From: Azospirillum thermophilum
GTDB taxonomy: Bacteria; Pseudomonadota; Alphaproteobacteria; Azospirillales; Azospirillaceae
DNA length: 64,000 nucleotides
NCBI RefSeq assembly: GCF_003130795.1
Contig: NZ_CP029356.1
Coordinates: 186,001 to 250,000 of the forward strand
Direction of reading: 5' to 3'
How positions within the stretch are numbered: position 1 is the stretch's first letter; every line of letters begins with the position of its first letter. Positions 26,402 to 35,915 of this stretch are shown piece by piece. Under the pieces are notes generated by a model. That model saw only the letters and a program-made list of their open reading frames with translations. It was not told the DNA's origin and made no database searches. The position numbers and the translations under genes are program-made.

Positions 26402-27394
26402 TATCTGATCCCCGCAAGGAACCGTGTCGCTGGTCGGGCGGCTATCGTGCCGGCGCCGGCTCGTCCGGCAGAGCTCGTCGAGCCTCCGGGCGGGAAGTTC
26501 GCTGGCGGTGAAGCCGAACCGGCCGATCAGACCGGGATAGTCCGGCGTCCGCAGCAGTTCGGTCAGGCGGGCGTTGAAGGCGGCCCGCAGGTCGCCGTCC
26601 TCGGGACGGAAGGCGAAGGCGCCGTGATCGATGCTCGACCGCCCCGGCAGGACCGGCTCCTCGAACGGCGCCGCACGTTCCAGCAGGCGGGGGCTTCGCT
26701 GGACCAGGTTCTCCACCGTCGGGGCGCGGGCGGCATAGGCATCGACCCGCCCGCTCCTGACCCCGCTCGCCGCCGTGGCCGCATCGGGAAACAGGAGGAT
26801 CTGCTCTCCCGCGACGCCGCTGGCACGGGCGTCGTCGATCTCGACGGTGCCGAACACGGCCCCCAGCCGGATCGCCGGATTGCGCGCCACGTCGGCGTAG
26901 CCATGCAGATCCCTGGGGTTGCCGGCGCGGACGGCGAAGGCGCTTCCCGCCCGGAAGAAGGGGTCGGAGAAGGCGACGCGCCGGCAGCGCTCCGGCCGCA
27001 CCGAGAGGCCGGAGACGATCACGTCGTAACGCCGCGCCAGCAGATCGGGGATCAGCGCGCTGAACTCGCTCTCCACCCCCTTCATGGTCGTGACGCCCAG
27101 CGCGGCGAAAACCTGCCGGGCGACGGCCGGTCCGATGCCGCCCAACTGTCCGTCCGGCGAGCGGAAGGAGAAGGGCTGCTCCGGCGCATAGCCGATACGC
27201 ACCTCGCCGGTCCGCAGGATCCGGTCGAGCGTCGCTTCCGCCACGGCCGCCTGCGCAAGGGCGGACCGGTGGCCGGCGACGAGCACAAGGGCAAGGGCAA
27301 GGGCAAGAACCAGGGCGAGGATGGCGGGCCGCGGCAGCGCCCACGGCCCCGTCACGCGATCGATTTGTCCGATGTTGCGGCGCTTGCCCGGCAT
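26396..27394 (-). CDS. Periplasmic amino-acid-type substrate-binding protein (SBP family 3)
   Basis: 332 residues from ATG 27394. A signal peptide with a long repetitive hydrophobic core (ILALVLALALALVLVAGHRSALAQA, encoded by a short GGGCAA repeat) is followed by the bilobed family 3 binding fold: ILRTGEVRIGYAPEQPFSF, GIGPAVARQVFAALGV, DLLARRYDVIVSGLSVRPERCRRVAFSDPFF and AATAASGVRSGRVDAYAARAPTVENLV. Such proteins bind polar amino acids or similar ligands for ABC uptake, or act as sensors. No permease or ATPase gene is adjacent. It is divergent from the large hybrid kinase gene, so a ligand-sensing role with that kinase is possible but only inferred. The Lys/Arg-poor tail ends CGDQIC. Confidence 0.85.
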   Translation of the reverse strand: MPGKRRNIGQIDRVTGPWALPRPAILALVLALALALVLVAGHRSALAQAAVAEATLDRILRTGEVRIGYAPEQPFSFRSPDGQLGGIGPAVARQVFAALGVTTMKGVESEFSALIPDLLARRYDVIVSGLSVRPERCRRVAFSDPFFRAGSAFAVRAGNPRDLHGYADVARNPAIRLGAVFGTVEIDDARASGVAGEQILLFPDAATAASGVRSGRVDAYAARAPTVENLVQRSPRLLERAAPFEEPVLPGRSSIDHGAFAFRPEDGDLRAAFNARLTELLRTPDYPGLIGRFGFTASELPARRLDELCRTSRRRHDSRPTSDTVPCGDQIC

Positions 27395-27623
27395 GGCCAG
27401 CCCACCCGACCCGGACCATGGCGCCGGCCTCGTCCCGGCGTGGTCATGAAAATGCTGCCACAAATCTACCCCCGCATCGGGACGCAAAAGGATAGTAGAT
27501 TCGGATTCTGTCCTTCGGCGAAGTTATGCACAACTGGCCGGGGCCGTTTTACTGTTGATCGCTCCGGTCAGGACGGCAGAGGCGACGCCTCTTCGCCCGG
27601 TCGAATGAAGGTTGAGACCCCGC

Positions 27624-30600
27624 ATGCGCCTCCGCCTGCCAGTCGCCGTTCTTGCCGCAGCCTTGCCGCTGATCATCTTTGCGATCCTGATGATCATGAT
27701 GGTCAGCCAGCAACAGCAGCAGTCGGTCGAAGCCGTGCTGCGGCAGGCGACCGCCGCCTCGCTGCGCGCGGTGGACGAGCGGGTGGCGGTGACGCGCAGC
27801 GCGCTGGAGATGCTGGCGACCTCCCGGGCGCTGGAGAACCTGGACCAGCCGCTCTTCGCCGACCGGATGGCGCGGGCGCTGCGCCAGCGCCTCGACTGGG
27901 TGGCGCTGGACCTGCGCAACCGCGAGGGCGAGGTCCTGGCCTTCGCCCATGGCGACGACCCCTCGGCCAGGCCCCTGGCGGGCGAGGCGATCCGCGCCCA
28001 GCTCGACGCCGTGTTCCGCTTCGGGGAATCGCGGGTCAGCGGCCTGCTCGCGACGCCGGAGCCGCCGCAGGAGCCGACCATCGCGGTCAGCATTCCCGTC
28101 TTCGGCGATGCCGGGGTCGCCTATGCGCTCACCGCCCATGTCCGGGCCTGGGCGCTGAACCGGGCGCTGCGCGACCAGGGCTATCCGATGGGCTGGATCG
28201 TCGCCCTGCTCGACGAGAACCAGCGCTTCCTGGCCCGCACCCTGTCGGAAGGGCCGACGGACCCGGTGCTGGGCACGCTTCCCGATCCCTCGGTCTTCGA
28301 AGGGCTGCGGCGGGGCAACCCCTTCTTCTTTTCGCAGTCGCGGCTGGGGGACCGGGTCTATACGGCAGCCGCGGTCTCGGCGGCGACCGGCTGGACCGTG
28401 ATCCTCGGCGCGCCGGCCACGGTGGTGGAGCGGGTGACCCACCGCACCACGCTCGCCGTGCTGGTCGGCGGGGCCGCCGCCCTTCTCCTGACGCTCGCCA
28501 TAAGCTGGTCGCTCGCCCGGTCCCACGCCCGGCGCGAGGCGGCGGAACGGCGGGTCGTCGCGCTGGAGGCCTCGTCGGTGGCGGAACGGCGCTCGGCCGC
28601 GATCCTGGAAAGCACGACCGACAGCGTGATCGAGCTGGACCCGGACTGGCGCATCACCTTCATGAACGAGCGCGCCCGCAACCTGATCGCCGACGGGCGC
28701 GACCTCACCGACCGCGTCCTGTGGGAGGTCTTTCCCCAGGCGGTGGGGTCGGAATTCGAGGAGCAGTACCGCCGCGCCATGACGGAGAAGACGCCGGTGG
28801 AGTTCGAGGCCTATTACGGCCCGCTGCGCTGCTGGTACGCGGTGCGCGCCTTCCCCAGCCCGGCCGGGCTCGCCGTCTACTTCCAGGACGTGACGGAGAA
28901 GCGGCGGCTGGCCGAGCATCTGACCCAGTATCAGGCGCTGCTGGACCGGGTGATGGAGACGCTGCCGGTCGGCGTCGGCGTCATCGGCGCCGACGGGCGG
29001 GTGCTGAACCTGAACCCGGCCGCCCGGCGCATCTGGGGCGGCATCCGCGAGGTCGGCATCGAGCGCTACGGCGAATACCGCGGCTGGTGGCACGGCACGG
29101 GAGAGCCGGTCGCCCCGCAGGACTGGGCCGCCGCCCGCGCGGTCCGCCATGGCGAAACCTCGCTGAACGAGATCATCGACATCGAAAGCTTCGACGGGGT
29201 GCGCAAGACCATCCGGCACTCCGCCGTCCCGCTCCAGTATGGCGGCACCATCTCGGGCGCCGTCACCGTGATGGAGGACATCACCCAGCAGCTCGCCGCG
29301 GAACAGCGGCTGAAGGACGCCGTCGACCGCGCCACCGACATCCTGGAGAGCATCGGCGACGCCTTCTACGCCATCGACCAGCACTGGCGCTTCACCTATG
29401 TGAACCGCCACGCCCTGGAGCTGTTCGGCATGACCCGCGACGAGATGGTCGGCCGCGACTTCTTCGAGGTCTTCCCCCAGATCCGCGGCAGCGAGATCCA
29501 CGCCCGCTACAGCCAGGCGATGGCCGACGGCCAGATGGCGAACTTCGAATCCGTCTCGCCGGTGCTGCGGCGCTGGGTGTCCTTCAGCATCTACCCCCAG
29601 CAGGGTGGCGGGCTCTCCGTCTATTTCCGCGACATCTCCACCCAGAAGGAGGCCGAGGCGCTGCTGAAGGACAGCGAGCAGCGCTTCCGCACGCTGGCCG
29701 ACTCCATTCCGCAGCTCGCCTGGATGGCGCGGCCGGACGGGGCGATCTTCTGGTACAACAGGCGCTGGTACGAATACACCGGCTCGACCTTCGAGGAGAT
29801 GCGCGGCTGGGGCTGGCGCAGCGTGCACCACCCCGACCACATCGAGCGGGTGGTCGCCCGCTTCCAGTATTCTCTGGAGACCGGCGAGCCGTGGGAGGAC
29901 ACCTTCCCCATGCGCGGCCGCAACGGCGAGTGGCGCCGGTTCCTGTCGCGCGCCCTGCCGGTGCGGGACGAGCGCGGCAACATCATCCTGTGGTTCGGCA
30001 CCAACACCGACGTGACCGAGCAGTTCGAGGTGGAGGAGGCGCTGCGCCGCGCCAAGGAGGAGGCGGAGCAGGCCGCCCAGTCCAAGTCCAAGTTCCTCGC
30101 GTCGGCCAGCCACGACCTGCGCCAGCCCATGCAGTCGCTGTTCCTGTTCGCCGGCGCCCTGCACGGCCATGTCCAGGGCGAGAAGGGCCGGGCCGCCCTC
30201 ACCCATCTGGAACGCGGCCTCGACATGCTGAAGTCGCTGCTGGACAGCCTGCTGGACGTCTCGCGGCTGGACGCCGGGGTGGTCCGCCCGACCATCGAGA
30301 GCTTCCCGATCGACGCGCTGCTCGACCACATCGCCGCCGGCTACGCCCCGGTGGCGCGCAGCAAGGGGCTGGAGTGGCGGATGTCCGGCTGCCTGCATGT
30401 CGTGCGCAGCGACCGCGTCCTGCTGGGCCGGATGATCCGCAACCTGATCGAGAACGCCATCCGCTACACCGAGGCGGGCAGCGTCGAGGTCGCCTGCCAC
30501 GTCGCCGGCGACCGGCTGCGGGTCGAGGTCGGCGATACCGGCATCGGCATCCCCGAGGACCAGCTCTCCCGCATCTTCGAGGAGTTCCACCAGATCGGCA

Positions 30601-31175
30601 ACCAGGAGCGCGACCGCACCCAGGGCCTCGGCCTCGGCCTCGCCATCGTCCAGCGGATCAGCCGGCTGCTCGACCATCCGGTGTCGGTCCGCTCGGTCCC
30701 CGGCCGGGGGTCCACCTTCACGATCGAGGTGCCGCTGGGCGAGGCCCCGCCGCCGCCCGACCGCGGCCAGGATGCCGAGGCGCCGGGGGCGAGCAGCGGC
30801 GAGCGCTTCGCCGTCGTGGTCGACGACGATCCCATCGTCCTGCTCGGCCTGCAGACCATCCTGAAGGACTGGGGCTATACCGTCCTGATCGCCGGATCGG
30901 GCGACCAGGCGATGGAGAAGCTGCGGGCCGGCAACCGGACCCCGGACATCATCATCGCCGACTACCGCCTGCGCGAGGGCGAGGTCGGCACCGACGTCAT
31001 CCTGGCGATCCGCGGCCTGTTCGGCACGGAGATCCCGGCCATCGTCGTCACCGGCGAGACCGGCCCCGAATGCCAGCGCGACGCCGCGCGCCACGGTTTC
31101 GGCCTGATGTACAAGCCGGTGACCCCGCGGCAACTGAGCAGCGCAATGGACCGCTACCTCACAGTCGACGGGTAG
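27624..31175 (+). CDS. Hybrid sensor histidine kinase with four PAS domains and a receiver domain
   Basis: 1183 residues. Membrane helices at about 5-25 and 275-297 enclose a periplasmic sensor region. Four PAS domains begin near residues 328, 438, 570 and 689 (the last with the RRWYEYTGSTFEEMRGWGW pattern of PAS_3). The HisKA domain has the H-box KFLASASHDLRQPMQSLFLF with His near 830; HATPase follows with LIENAIRYTEAG and DTGIGI. The C-terminal receiver has VVDDDPIVL, phosphoacceptor Asp near 1113 (IIADYRL) and YKPVTP. The LRQPMQSL H-box belongs to a subgroup often linked to lifestyle or biofilm signalling. ATG 27624 is preferred over TTG 27612. Output partners are not encoded nearby. Confidence 0.92.
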   Translation: MRLRLPVAVLAAALPLIIFAILMIMMVSQQQQQSVEAVLRQATAASLRAVDERVAVTRSALEMLATSRALENLDQPLFADRMARALRQRLDWVALDLRNREGEVLAFAHGDDPSARPLAGEAIRAQLDAVFRFGESRVSGLLATPEPPQEPTIAVSIPVFGDAGVAYALTAHVRAWALNRALRDQGYPMGWIVALLDENQRFLARTLSEGPTDPVLGTLPDPSVFEGLRRGNPFFFSQSRLGDRVYTAAAVSAATGWTVILGAPATVVERVTHRTTLAVLVGGAAALLLTLAISWSLARSHARREAAERRVVALEASSVAERRSAAILESTTDSVIELDPDWRITFMNERARNLIADGRDLTDRVLWEVFPQAVGSEFEEQYRRAMTEKTPVEFEAYYGPLRCWYAVRAFPSPAGLAVYFQDVTEKRRLAEHLTQYQALLDRVMETLPVGVGVIGADGRVLNLNPAARRIWGGIREVGIERYGEYRGWWHGTGEPVAPQDWAAARAVRHGETSLNEIIDIESFDGVRKTIRHSAVPLQYGGTISGAVTVMEDITQQLAAEQRLKDAVDRATDILESIGDAFYAIDQHWRFTYVNRHALELFGMTRDEMVGRDFFEVFPQIRGSEIHARYSQAMADGQMANFESVSPVLRRWVSFSIYPQQGGGLSVYFRDISTQKEAEALLKDSEQRFRTLADSIPQLAWMARPDGAIFWYNRRWYEYTGSTFEEMRGWGWRSVHHPDHIERVVARFQYSLETGEPWEDTFPMRGRNGEWRRFLSRALPVRDERGNIILWFGTNTDVTEQFEVEEALRRAKEEAEQAAQSKSKFLASASHDLRQPMQSLFLFAGALHGHVQGEKGRAALTHLERGLDMLKSLLDSLLDVSRLDAGVVRPTIESFPIDALLDHIAAGYAPVARSKGLEWRMSGCLHVVRSDRVLLGRMIRNLIENAIRYTEAGSVEVACHVAGDRLRVEVGDTGIGIPEDQLSRIFEEFHQIGNQERDRTQGLGLGLAIVQRISRLLDHPVSVRSVPGRGSTFTIEVPLGEAPPPPDRGQDAEAPGASSGERFAVVVDDDPIVLLGLQTILKDWGYTVLIAGSGDQAMEKLRAGNRTPDIIIADYRLREGEVGTDVILAIRGLFGTEIPAIVVTGETGPECQRDAARHGFGLMYKPVTPRQLSSAMDRYLTVDG

Positions 31176-31246
31176 TGCCCCTGCGGCTGTTCGCCATACG
31201 GCGGCCCGGACAGCCCGGACCCGCACCGCCCATCTTGCGGACAGGC

Positions 31247-32713
31247 TCAGGCCGACAGGCGCGGCCGGGCCGGCTCCGCCGCCAGGGCCGGTTCGCCCCG
31301 GGCGGCCGGCAGGCGCAGCGTGACCGCCGTCCCCTGCCCCTCGCGGCTGTCGATGGCGATGGTCCCGCCGAGCGGCCCGGTCACCGCGTTGTGGACGATG
31401 GAGAGCCCCAGCCCATAGCTGCGGCCGATCCGGCCGTCGGTATAGAAGGGGTCGAAGACATGCCCCAGATGCTGCGGCGGGATGCCCCGACCGTCGTCGG
31501 CCACCCGGATCTCGACGGCCCCCTCCCCCGCCGCGCGCGCCCGGATGGTGACCGTGCCGCTCCGCCCGGCGGGGAAGCCGTGCTGGACGGCGTTCCGCAC
31601 CAGCTCGCGCAGGACCATCTCCATCATCTGCCATTGCGCCGTGACCGCGAGCGGCGGCGGCGTCTCGACCACCAGCGACACGCCGGGCGCCAGCATCCCC
31701 GGCAGCGCCTCCCTCAGGGTGTCCAGCAGGTCGCGGACCTCCAGCCGCCGCGGCGGGCCGCCGGCGTCGGCGACGAGCTGCTTGAAGGTCTCCATCAGCC
31801 CGGCCATCTGCTGCGCGTTGTCCAGGACGATGCCGTTGCCCTCGCGTACCAGGGCGATGAAGTCGGCGAGCTCGGACCGCCGCAGCGTCCCCTGCCCCAC
31901 CCGCCCGGCGAAGGCGGCGACCGCCTCGTCGAGATGGCTGGTCAGCGACAGCACCGTGCCGAGCGGCGTGTTGATGCGGTGCGCCACGTTCGCCACCAGC
32001 CGGCCGAGCGCCACCGTCCGCTCCATCTTCGCCAGCTCGGCCTGGGTCTGCGTCAGGCTGGCATAGGCGGCGGCGAGGTCCCGGTGGGTGCGGCGCAGCT
32101 CCTTGTAGGAGGCGGCGAGGTCCAGGTCCCGCTGGAAGGCGCGGCGCCAGTACTGCTCCAGCACATAGCTCAGCCCCAGCGACATGGCGGTGGTCAGCAT
32201 CCCCACCGGCAGGGTCGCGGTCAGCGGATCCGGCCGGACCTGGGACAGCGGCCACGCGATCATCGGCAGGATCACCGCCATCGCGGCCTCCAGCAGAACC
32301 AGCCGCTTGCCGAAGGCGAAGATCCCCATCAGGAAGACCATCACCCAGATGCCCACCGTGGCCAGCGGGAAGAGGGTCGGCGCCGTGGCGTTGCCGAACG
32401 CGAGCAGCACGGCGACCAGGAAGGTGCCGGTGCCGACCGCGAGGTGGAAGACCCGGTCGAGCACCCGGCCGAAGGAGCCGGCGATCAGCGCCAGCAGCAC
32501 CGCCATCGCACCCAGCCGGTAGCTGGAGCTGATCCAGGTGGCCTCCGGATAGAGGCTCCAGTCCGAGATCAGGCGGATGCACAGCACCAGGATGATCAGC
32601 AGCGCGAAGAGGCGCAGCGCGATCCGGTCCCGCTCCGCCGCCCGCGCGCCATAGGCCGTGGCATCGGCGCCGCTGAACCTGACCGGCCTGAGGAAGGCGA
32701 GAGCCGACTGCAT
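31247..32713 (-). CDS. Membrane sensor histidine kinase
   Basis: 488 residues. The first 190 contain about six membrane helices (ALRLFALLIILVLCIRLIS, GAMAVLLALIAGSFG, VGIWVMVFLMGIFAFG and others) without a large periplasmic domain. A coiled coil (ELRRTHRDLAAAYASLTQTQAEL) leads to the H-box LVANVAHRINTPLGTVLSLTSHL with phosphoacceptor His245, and the ATPase domain has VLRELVRNAVQHGF, VADDGRGIPPQHL and YGLGLSIVHNAV. The H-box H-R-I-N-T-P resembles the DctB/SypF-like kinases that act through separate receivers. It is convergent with the hybrid kinase gene 71 bp away, and neither has a response regulator gene beside it. Confidence 0.9.
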   Translation of the reverse strand: MQSALAFLRPVRFSGADATAYGARAAERDRIALRLFALLIILVLCIRLISDWSLYPEATWISSSYRLGAMAVLLALIAGSFGRVLDRVFHLAVGTGTFLVAVLLAFGNATAPTLFPLATVGIWVMVFLMGIFAFGKRLVLLEAAMAVILPMIAWPLSQVRPDPLTATLPVGMLTTAMSLGLSYVLEQYWRRAFQRDLDLAASYKELRRTHRDLAAAYASLTQTQAELAKMERTVALGRLVANVAHRINTPLGTVLSLTSHLDEAVAAFAGRVGQGTLRRSELADFIALVREGNGIVLDNAQQMAGLMETFKQLVADAGGPPRRLEVRDLLDTLREALPGMLAPGVSLVVETPPPLAVTAQWQMMEMVLRELVRNAVQHGFPAGRSGTVTIRARAAGEGAVEIRVADDGRGIPPQHLGHVFDPFYTDGRIGRSYGLGLSIVHNAVTGPLGGTIAIDSREGQGTAVTLRLPAARGEPALAAEPARPRLSA

Positions 32714-33134
32714 CCGGACGTCCCGATGGTGACCGCATGCCGCGGCCGTACCCCGTTATTGGTAGGCCCGAAGGAGGGGGAGTCAAGGGACGGCGGGACC
32801 GGGAACAACCCTTAGGAGGCCGGGGCGCCCATCGTGCCGGACAGGGCGCATTGTGCAGCCACCATCTCCCGCACAACGGGTTGTTTTCTGCTTTCCGTCT
32901 TTTTGTTCAAGCGGTTGCGAAGACTTCCCCTCCCCTTTGCATTGTGCATCGGCTGCACGATCGGGCCTTTCGCCGCCACGCGGCGGTCCCTCCTGCGGTG
33001 GCGCACGGGGCGCGCCGCATGGCAGACCGGCACGGGGGACGGTGACGGACGCAGACTAAAGGTTGAGCGGGAGCCGGACAAGGACGCGCGGAAAAACGCC
33101 TTCCCGCCCGGACCGCCGCGCCGAGTCCATCCGC
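32714..33134. other. 420-bp intergenic region with repeated TTGTGC half-sites
   Basis: No credible gene. Two dyads share a half-site: TTGTGC (32851-32856) with GCACAA (32871-32876) across 14 nt, and GTGCA (32944-32948) with TGCAC (32954-32958) across 5 nt. The stretch 32875-32945 is lower in GC than its surroundings and contains short T-runs. It lies upstream of the minus-strand kinase gene and downstream of the CoA-transferase gene, so these may be regulatory sites for the kinase gene. Confidence 0.4.
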
Positions 33135-34586
33135 TCACCACCGTGCGTCGTCGATGCCGAGCGGCCCGGCGGGGCGGTCCCAGCGCAGCGCAGCGCCTTC
33201 CACCGACAGCGGCGGCTTCAGGCGCAGCGCCGGTCCCCAGCCGGTGGCCTCCGGCCGGTCCGCGAAATCGTCGCGGGCCGGTCCCTCGATGAGCGGCCCG
33301 TCCTGCGGCCCCGGCAGCGAGACCAGCAGCGCCGCCACGCGGGCGAGCGAGCTGCGCCAGCGGGATCCCCGCCCGGTCAGCAGCCGCCGCGTCAGCCCGC
33401 GCAGCGCCGCGGTGGCGAGCAGGCAGCCGGCGGCATGGTCGAGCGCCTGGACCGGCAAGGGCTGCGGACGGTCGGCGCCATGGCGGCGCATCCCTTCGGC
33501 CGCGATGCCGCTGCTCATCTGCACCAGGCTGTCGAAGCCGCGGCGCAGGCACCAGGGGCCGGTCCAGCCATAGGCGGCGAGCGACACGTCGATCAGGCCG
33601 GGCCGGATCTCCCGCCGGGCCGCGGCATCGAGGCCGAGCCGGTCGAGCGCGTCGGGCCGGTAGCCGTGGACCAGCAGGTCGGCGCCGGACAGCAGCTCCG
33701 CGAAGCGCGCCCGGCCGCCGGGATCGCGCAGGTCGAGCCGTGCCCGCCGCTTGCCCGGCGTCACCTCGGGCAGGACCGCCGGCTCGTCCCAGCCCGGCGG
33801 GTCGAGGCGCAGCACCTCCGCCCCGAAGCCGGCCAGGAAGCGGGTGGCGACCGGCCCGGCAAGGACGCGGGTCAGGTCCAGCACCCTCACCCCGGCGAGC
33901 GGCCGGGCGGGCGTGCCGGCCGGGCGGACGGCGGGACCGGCCTCCAGCGCCTCGCACCACAGCAGGGGTTCGGCGGCCACCGCCTGTCCCTGCGGGTGGC
34001 GACGCCAGCCGTCAAGGTCGCGCATGGCCGCGGCGCAGCCGCCGCGCTCCACCACGGCGGCCTCCAGCGCATCGGCCTGCCAGCCGGCGACCGCGCCGGC
34101 CACCGCCGCCCGGTCGGCTCCCCGGCCGGCCGCCCTGCCGGCCGCCACGCCGAGCACCGCCAGCGCGGCGTCGCGATGGTGCGGGGCATTGGTGTGCAGG
34201 CGGACCCAGCCGTCCCGCGCCGCGTAGTCGCCGGCCACCGGGTCCCAGGCCGGCGGCAGCGCCCAGCCCTGCGGCTTCAGCGAGGTGCCGAACCACAGCG
34301 AGGACAGGCGGCGGTCGACCGTCACCGCGGGGACGCCGCCGAAGGCCGTCGCCCGATATTCGGCGACCGCCAGCCCGACCGCGGCGGTCGCGGCGGCGGC
34401 GAGATCGCTGACGGCGAAGACGGACGGCAGCTCGCCCCCGCCGCGGATGTCGAGGGCGGGGAGGAAGCGGTCGCCGCCGCCGGCCGCCCGCCACAGGACG
34501 GCGGCGGCTTCGGCTGGACCGCGGGCAAGGGGGAGGCGTGTCGCGGAAGCGGGTTCCGCGCTGGTCGGCGCCATGGGACGCTCCAT
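33135..34586 (-). CDS. CaiB/BaiF-family (class III) CoA transferase
   Basis: 483 residues. The C-terminal half shows the standard family start (LAGVRVLDLTRVLAGPVATRFLAGFGAEVLRLDPP), then GKRRARLDLRDPGGRARFAELLSGADLLVHGYRPDALDRLGL and LIDVSLAAYGWTGPW. The N-terminal half contains DYAARDGWVRLHTNAPHHRDAALAVLG, which resembles the C-terminal part of ordinary members, so the two halves look circularly arranged or duplicated. Such enzymes move CoA between carboxylic acids; the acids here are unknown. It is divergent from the HTH-citrate synthase gene across an AT-rich 126-bp region with inverted repeats, which suggests a shared acyl-CoA pathway. Confidence 0.85.
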   Translation of the reverse strand: MERPMAPTSAEPASATRLPLARGPAEAAAVLWRAAGGGDRFLPALDIRGGGELPSVFAVSDLAAAATAAVGLAVAEYRATAFGGVPAVTVDRRLSSLWFGTSLKPQGWALPPAWDPVAGDYAARDGWVRLHTNAPHHRDAALAVLGVAAGRAAGRGADRAAVAGAVAGWQADALEAAVVERGGCAAAMRDLDGWRRHPQGQAVAAEPLLWCEALEAGPAVRPAGTPARPLAGVRVLDLTRVLAGPVATRFLAGFGAEVLRLDPPGWDEPAVLPEVTPGKRRARLDLRDPGGRARFAELLSGADLLVHGYRPDALDRLGLDAAARREIRPGLIDVSLAAYGWTGPWCLRRGFDSLVQMSSGIAAEGMRRHGADRPQPLPVQALDHAAGCLLATAALRGLTRRLLTGRGSRWRSSLARVAALLVSLPGPQDGPLIEGPARDDFADRPEATGWGPALRLKPPLSVEGAALRWDRPAGPLGIDDARW

Positions 34587-34640
34587 CGGGTTGTGGCCGT
34601 CGTCGGTCGGGAAGACGGCTTCACTTCATCGCGCCGGCCG

Positions 34641-34674
34641 GATATCGTCAATCTTGATTAAGTCGATCAATATC
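34641..34674. promoter_or_regulatory. AT-rich inverted repeats between CoA transferase and HTH-citrate synthase genes
   Basis: Nested dyads: GATAT (34641-34645) with ATATC (34670-34674), TTGAT (34654-34658) with ATCAA (34666-34670), and the palindrome TCAATCTTGA (34648-34657). The segment is strikingly AT-rich for this genome and lies midway between two divergent starts. It is a candidate promoter/operator, possibly bound by the N-terminal helix-turn-helix of the adjacent citrate-synthase-like protein. Confidence 0.45.
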
Positions 34675-34712
34675 AGCGACCGGCCGTGGCGGCCGGCGGC
34701 GGGGACAGCCAG

Positions 34713-35915
34713 ATGACCGGGTACCTGTCGGCGGAGGAGGCGGCGAGGCGGCTGGGCGTGTCGCGCCAGACTCTCTACGCCTATGTCAGCCGCGGCCTGC
34801 TGCAGGCCGTACCGGCGGAGGATCCGCGGCAGCGCCGCTATCTGGCCGAGGAGGTCGCGCGGCTGGGAGCGGAGCGCAAGCGCGGCCGCAAGCCGAAGGA
34901 GGTCGCGCGCGCGACGCTGGACTGGGGCGCGCCGGTGCTGGAATCGGCCCTCACGCTGATCAGCCGGGGACGGCTCTACTATCGCGGCCGGGACGCGGTC
35001 CTGCTGGCGGAGACAGCGACCCTGGAAGAGGTGGCGGCGCTGTTCTGGGGCTGTGCGGCCGGGGAGGCCTTCCCCGCCCGGCCACCCAAGGCGCTGCCCG
35101 GGTACGGCGCCCTGCTGCCGCATCTCGGCGCCTGCCCGGCGGGCGAGGCGCTGCCCACCCTGCTGGCCGCCGCCGCCACGGACGAGGCGACGGCCTCCTG
35201 GCGGCGGGACGACCCGCGGCTGCCGGCGAACTGCGGCGGGCTGGTGCGGCTGCTGTTCGCCGCGGCGCTGCGCAGCCGCCCGGACGCCGGGCCGCTCCAC
35301 CGGCAGCTCGCCGCGGCCTGGGGGCTGGACGGGCGCGGCGCCGACCTCGTGCGCAGGGCGCTGGTTCTGTGCGCCGACCATGAGCTGAACGCCTCCTGCT
35401 TCACGGCGCGCTGCATCGCCTCGACCGGGGCCAGCCTGCGGGCGGCGGTGATCGGCGGGCTCTGCGCCCTGTCGGGCAGCCGGCACGGCGCGATGACCAC
35501 GCGGATCGAGCATTTCTGGAAGGGCCTGTCGGCGGCGGAGCCGGCGGCGGCACAGCTTCGGCGCCGGCTTGCCGCGGGGGAGGAGATTCCCGGCTTCGGC
35601 CACCCGCTCTATCCGGAGGGCGACGTCCGCGCCAAGGCCCTGCTGGCGCGGCTGCTGCCGGAGTATCCCGAAGCGGCGGAGCTGGCGCGCGCCGCCGCCG
35701 ACCTGACGGGGCGGGCACCCTCGATCGACTTCGCCCTGGTCGCGCTGCGGCGCCACCTCGCCCTGCCGGAGGGCGCCGCCTTCATCCTCTTCGCGCTCGG
35801 CCGCTCGGTCGGCTGGATCGCCCAGGCGCTGGAGCAGCGGGGGACGGACCAGCTCATCCGCCCCCGCGCCGTCTATGCCGGACCGCAGCCGGACCGGCCG
35901 GAAGGACCCGCTTAA
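34713..35915 (+). CDS. Citrate synthase-family protein with N-terminal helix-turn-helix
   Basis: 400 residues. The first 50 form an excisionase/MerR-like DNA-binding domain (LSAEEAARRLGVSRQTLYAYVSRGLLQAV, then RRYLAEEVARLGAERKRGRKPKE). The rest is citrate-synthase-like: FAAALRSRPDAGPLHRQLAAAWG, CADHELNASCFTARCIASTGAS (active-site His region), GPLCALSGSRHGAMTTRIE-type region at GGLCALSGSRHGAMTTRIE, PGFGHPLYPEGDVRAKAL and a conserved Asp in APSIDFALVAL. It may condense an acyl-CoA with a keto acid while sensing it for DNA control, but neither activity is shown. ATG 34713 is preferred with GGGGA upstream. Its stop shares TTAA with the convergent sugar dehydrogenase gene. Confidence 0.85.
   Translation: MTGYLSAEEAARRLGVSRQTLYAYVSRGLLQAVPAEDPRQRRYLAEEVARLGAERKRGRKPKEVARATLDWGAPVLESALTLISRGRLYYRGRDAVLLAETATLEEVAALFWGCAAGEAFPARPPKALPGYGALLPHLGACPAGEALPTLLAAAATDEATASWRRDDPRLPANCGGLVRLLFAAALRSRPDAGPLHRQLAAAWGLDGRGADLVRRALVLCADHELNASCFTARCIASTGASLRAAVIGGLCALSGSRHGAMTTRIEHFWKGLSAAEPAAAQLRRRLAAGEEIPGFGHPLYPEGDVRAKALLARLLPEYPEAAELARAAADLTGRAPSIDFALVALRRHLALPEGAAFILFALGRSVGWIAQALEQRGTDQLIRPRAVYAGPQPDRPEGPA

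Noticed and set aside
27290..27320. GGGCAA microsatellite in the binding-protein gene as a phase-variable repeat
   Set aside because: The unit is 6 bp, so copy-number change would only lengthen the signal-peptide core in frame; no switch is implied.
26447..32815. A 2122-codon plus-strand open frame
   Set aside because: It is an out-of-frame shadow across the binding-protein gene and two kinase genes, with low-complexity His/Arg/Gly/Asp composition.
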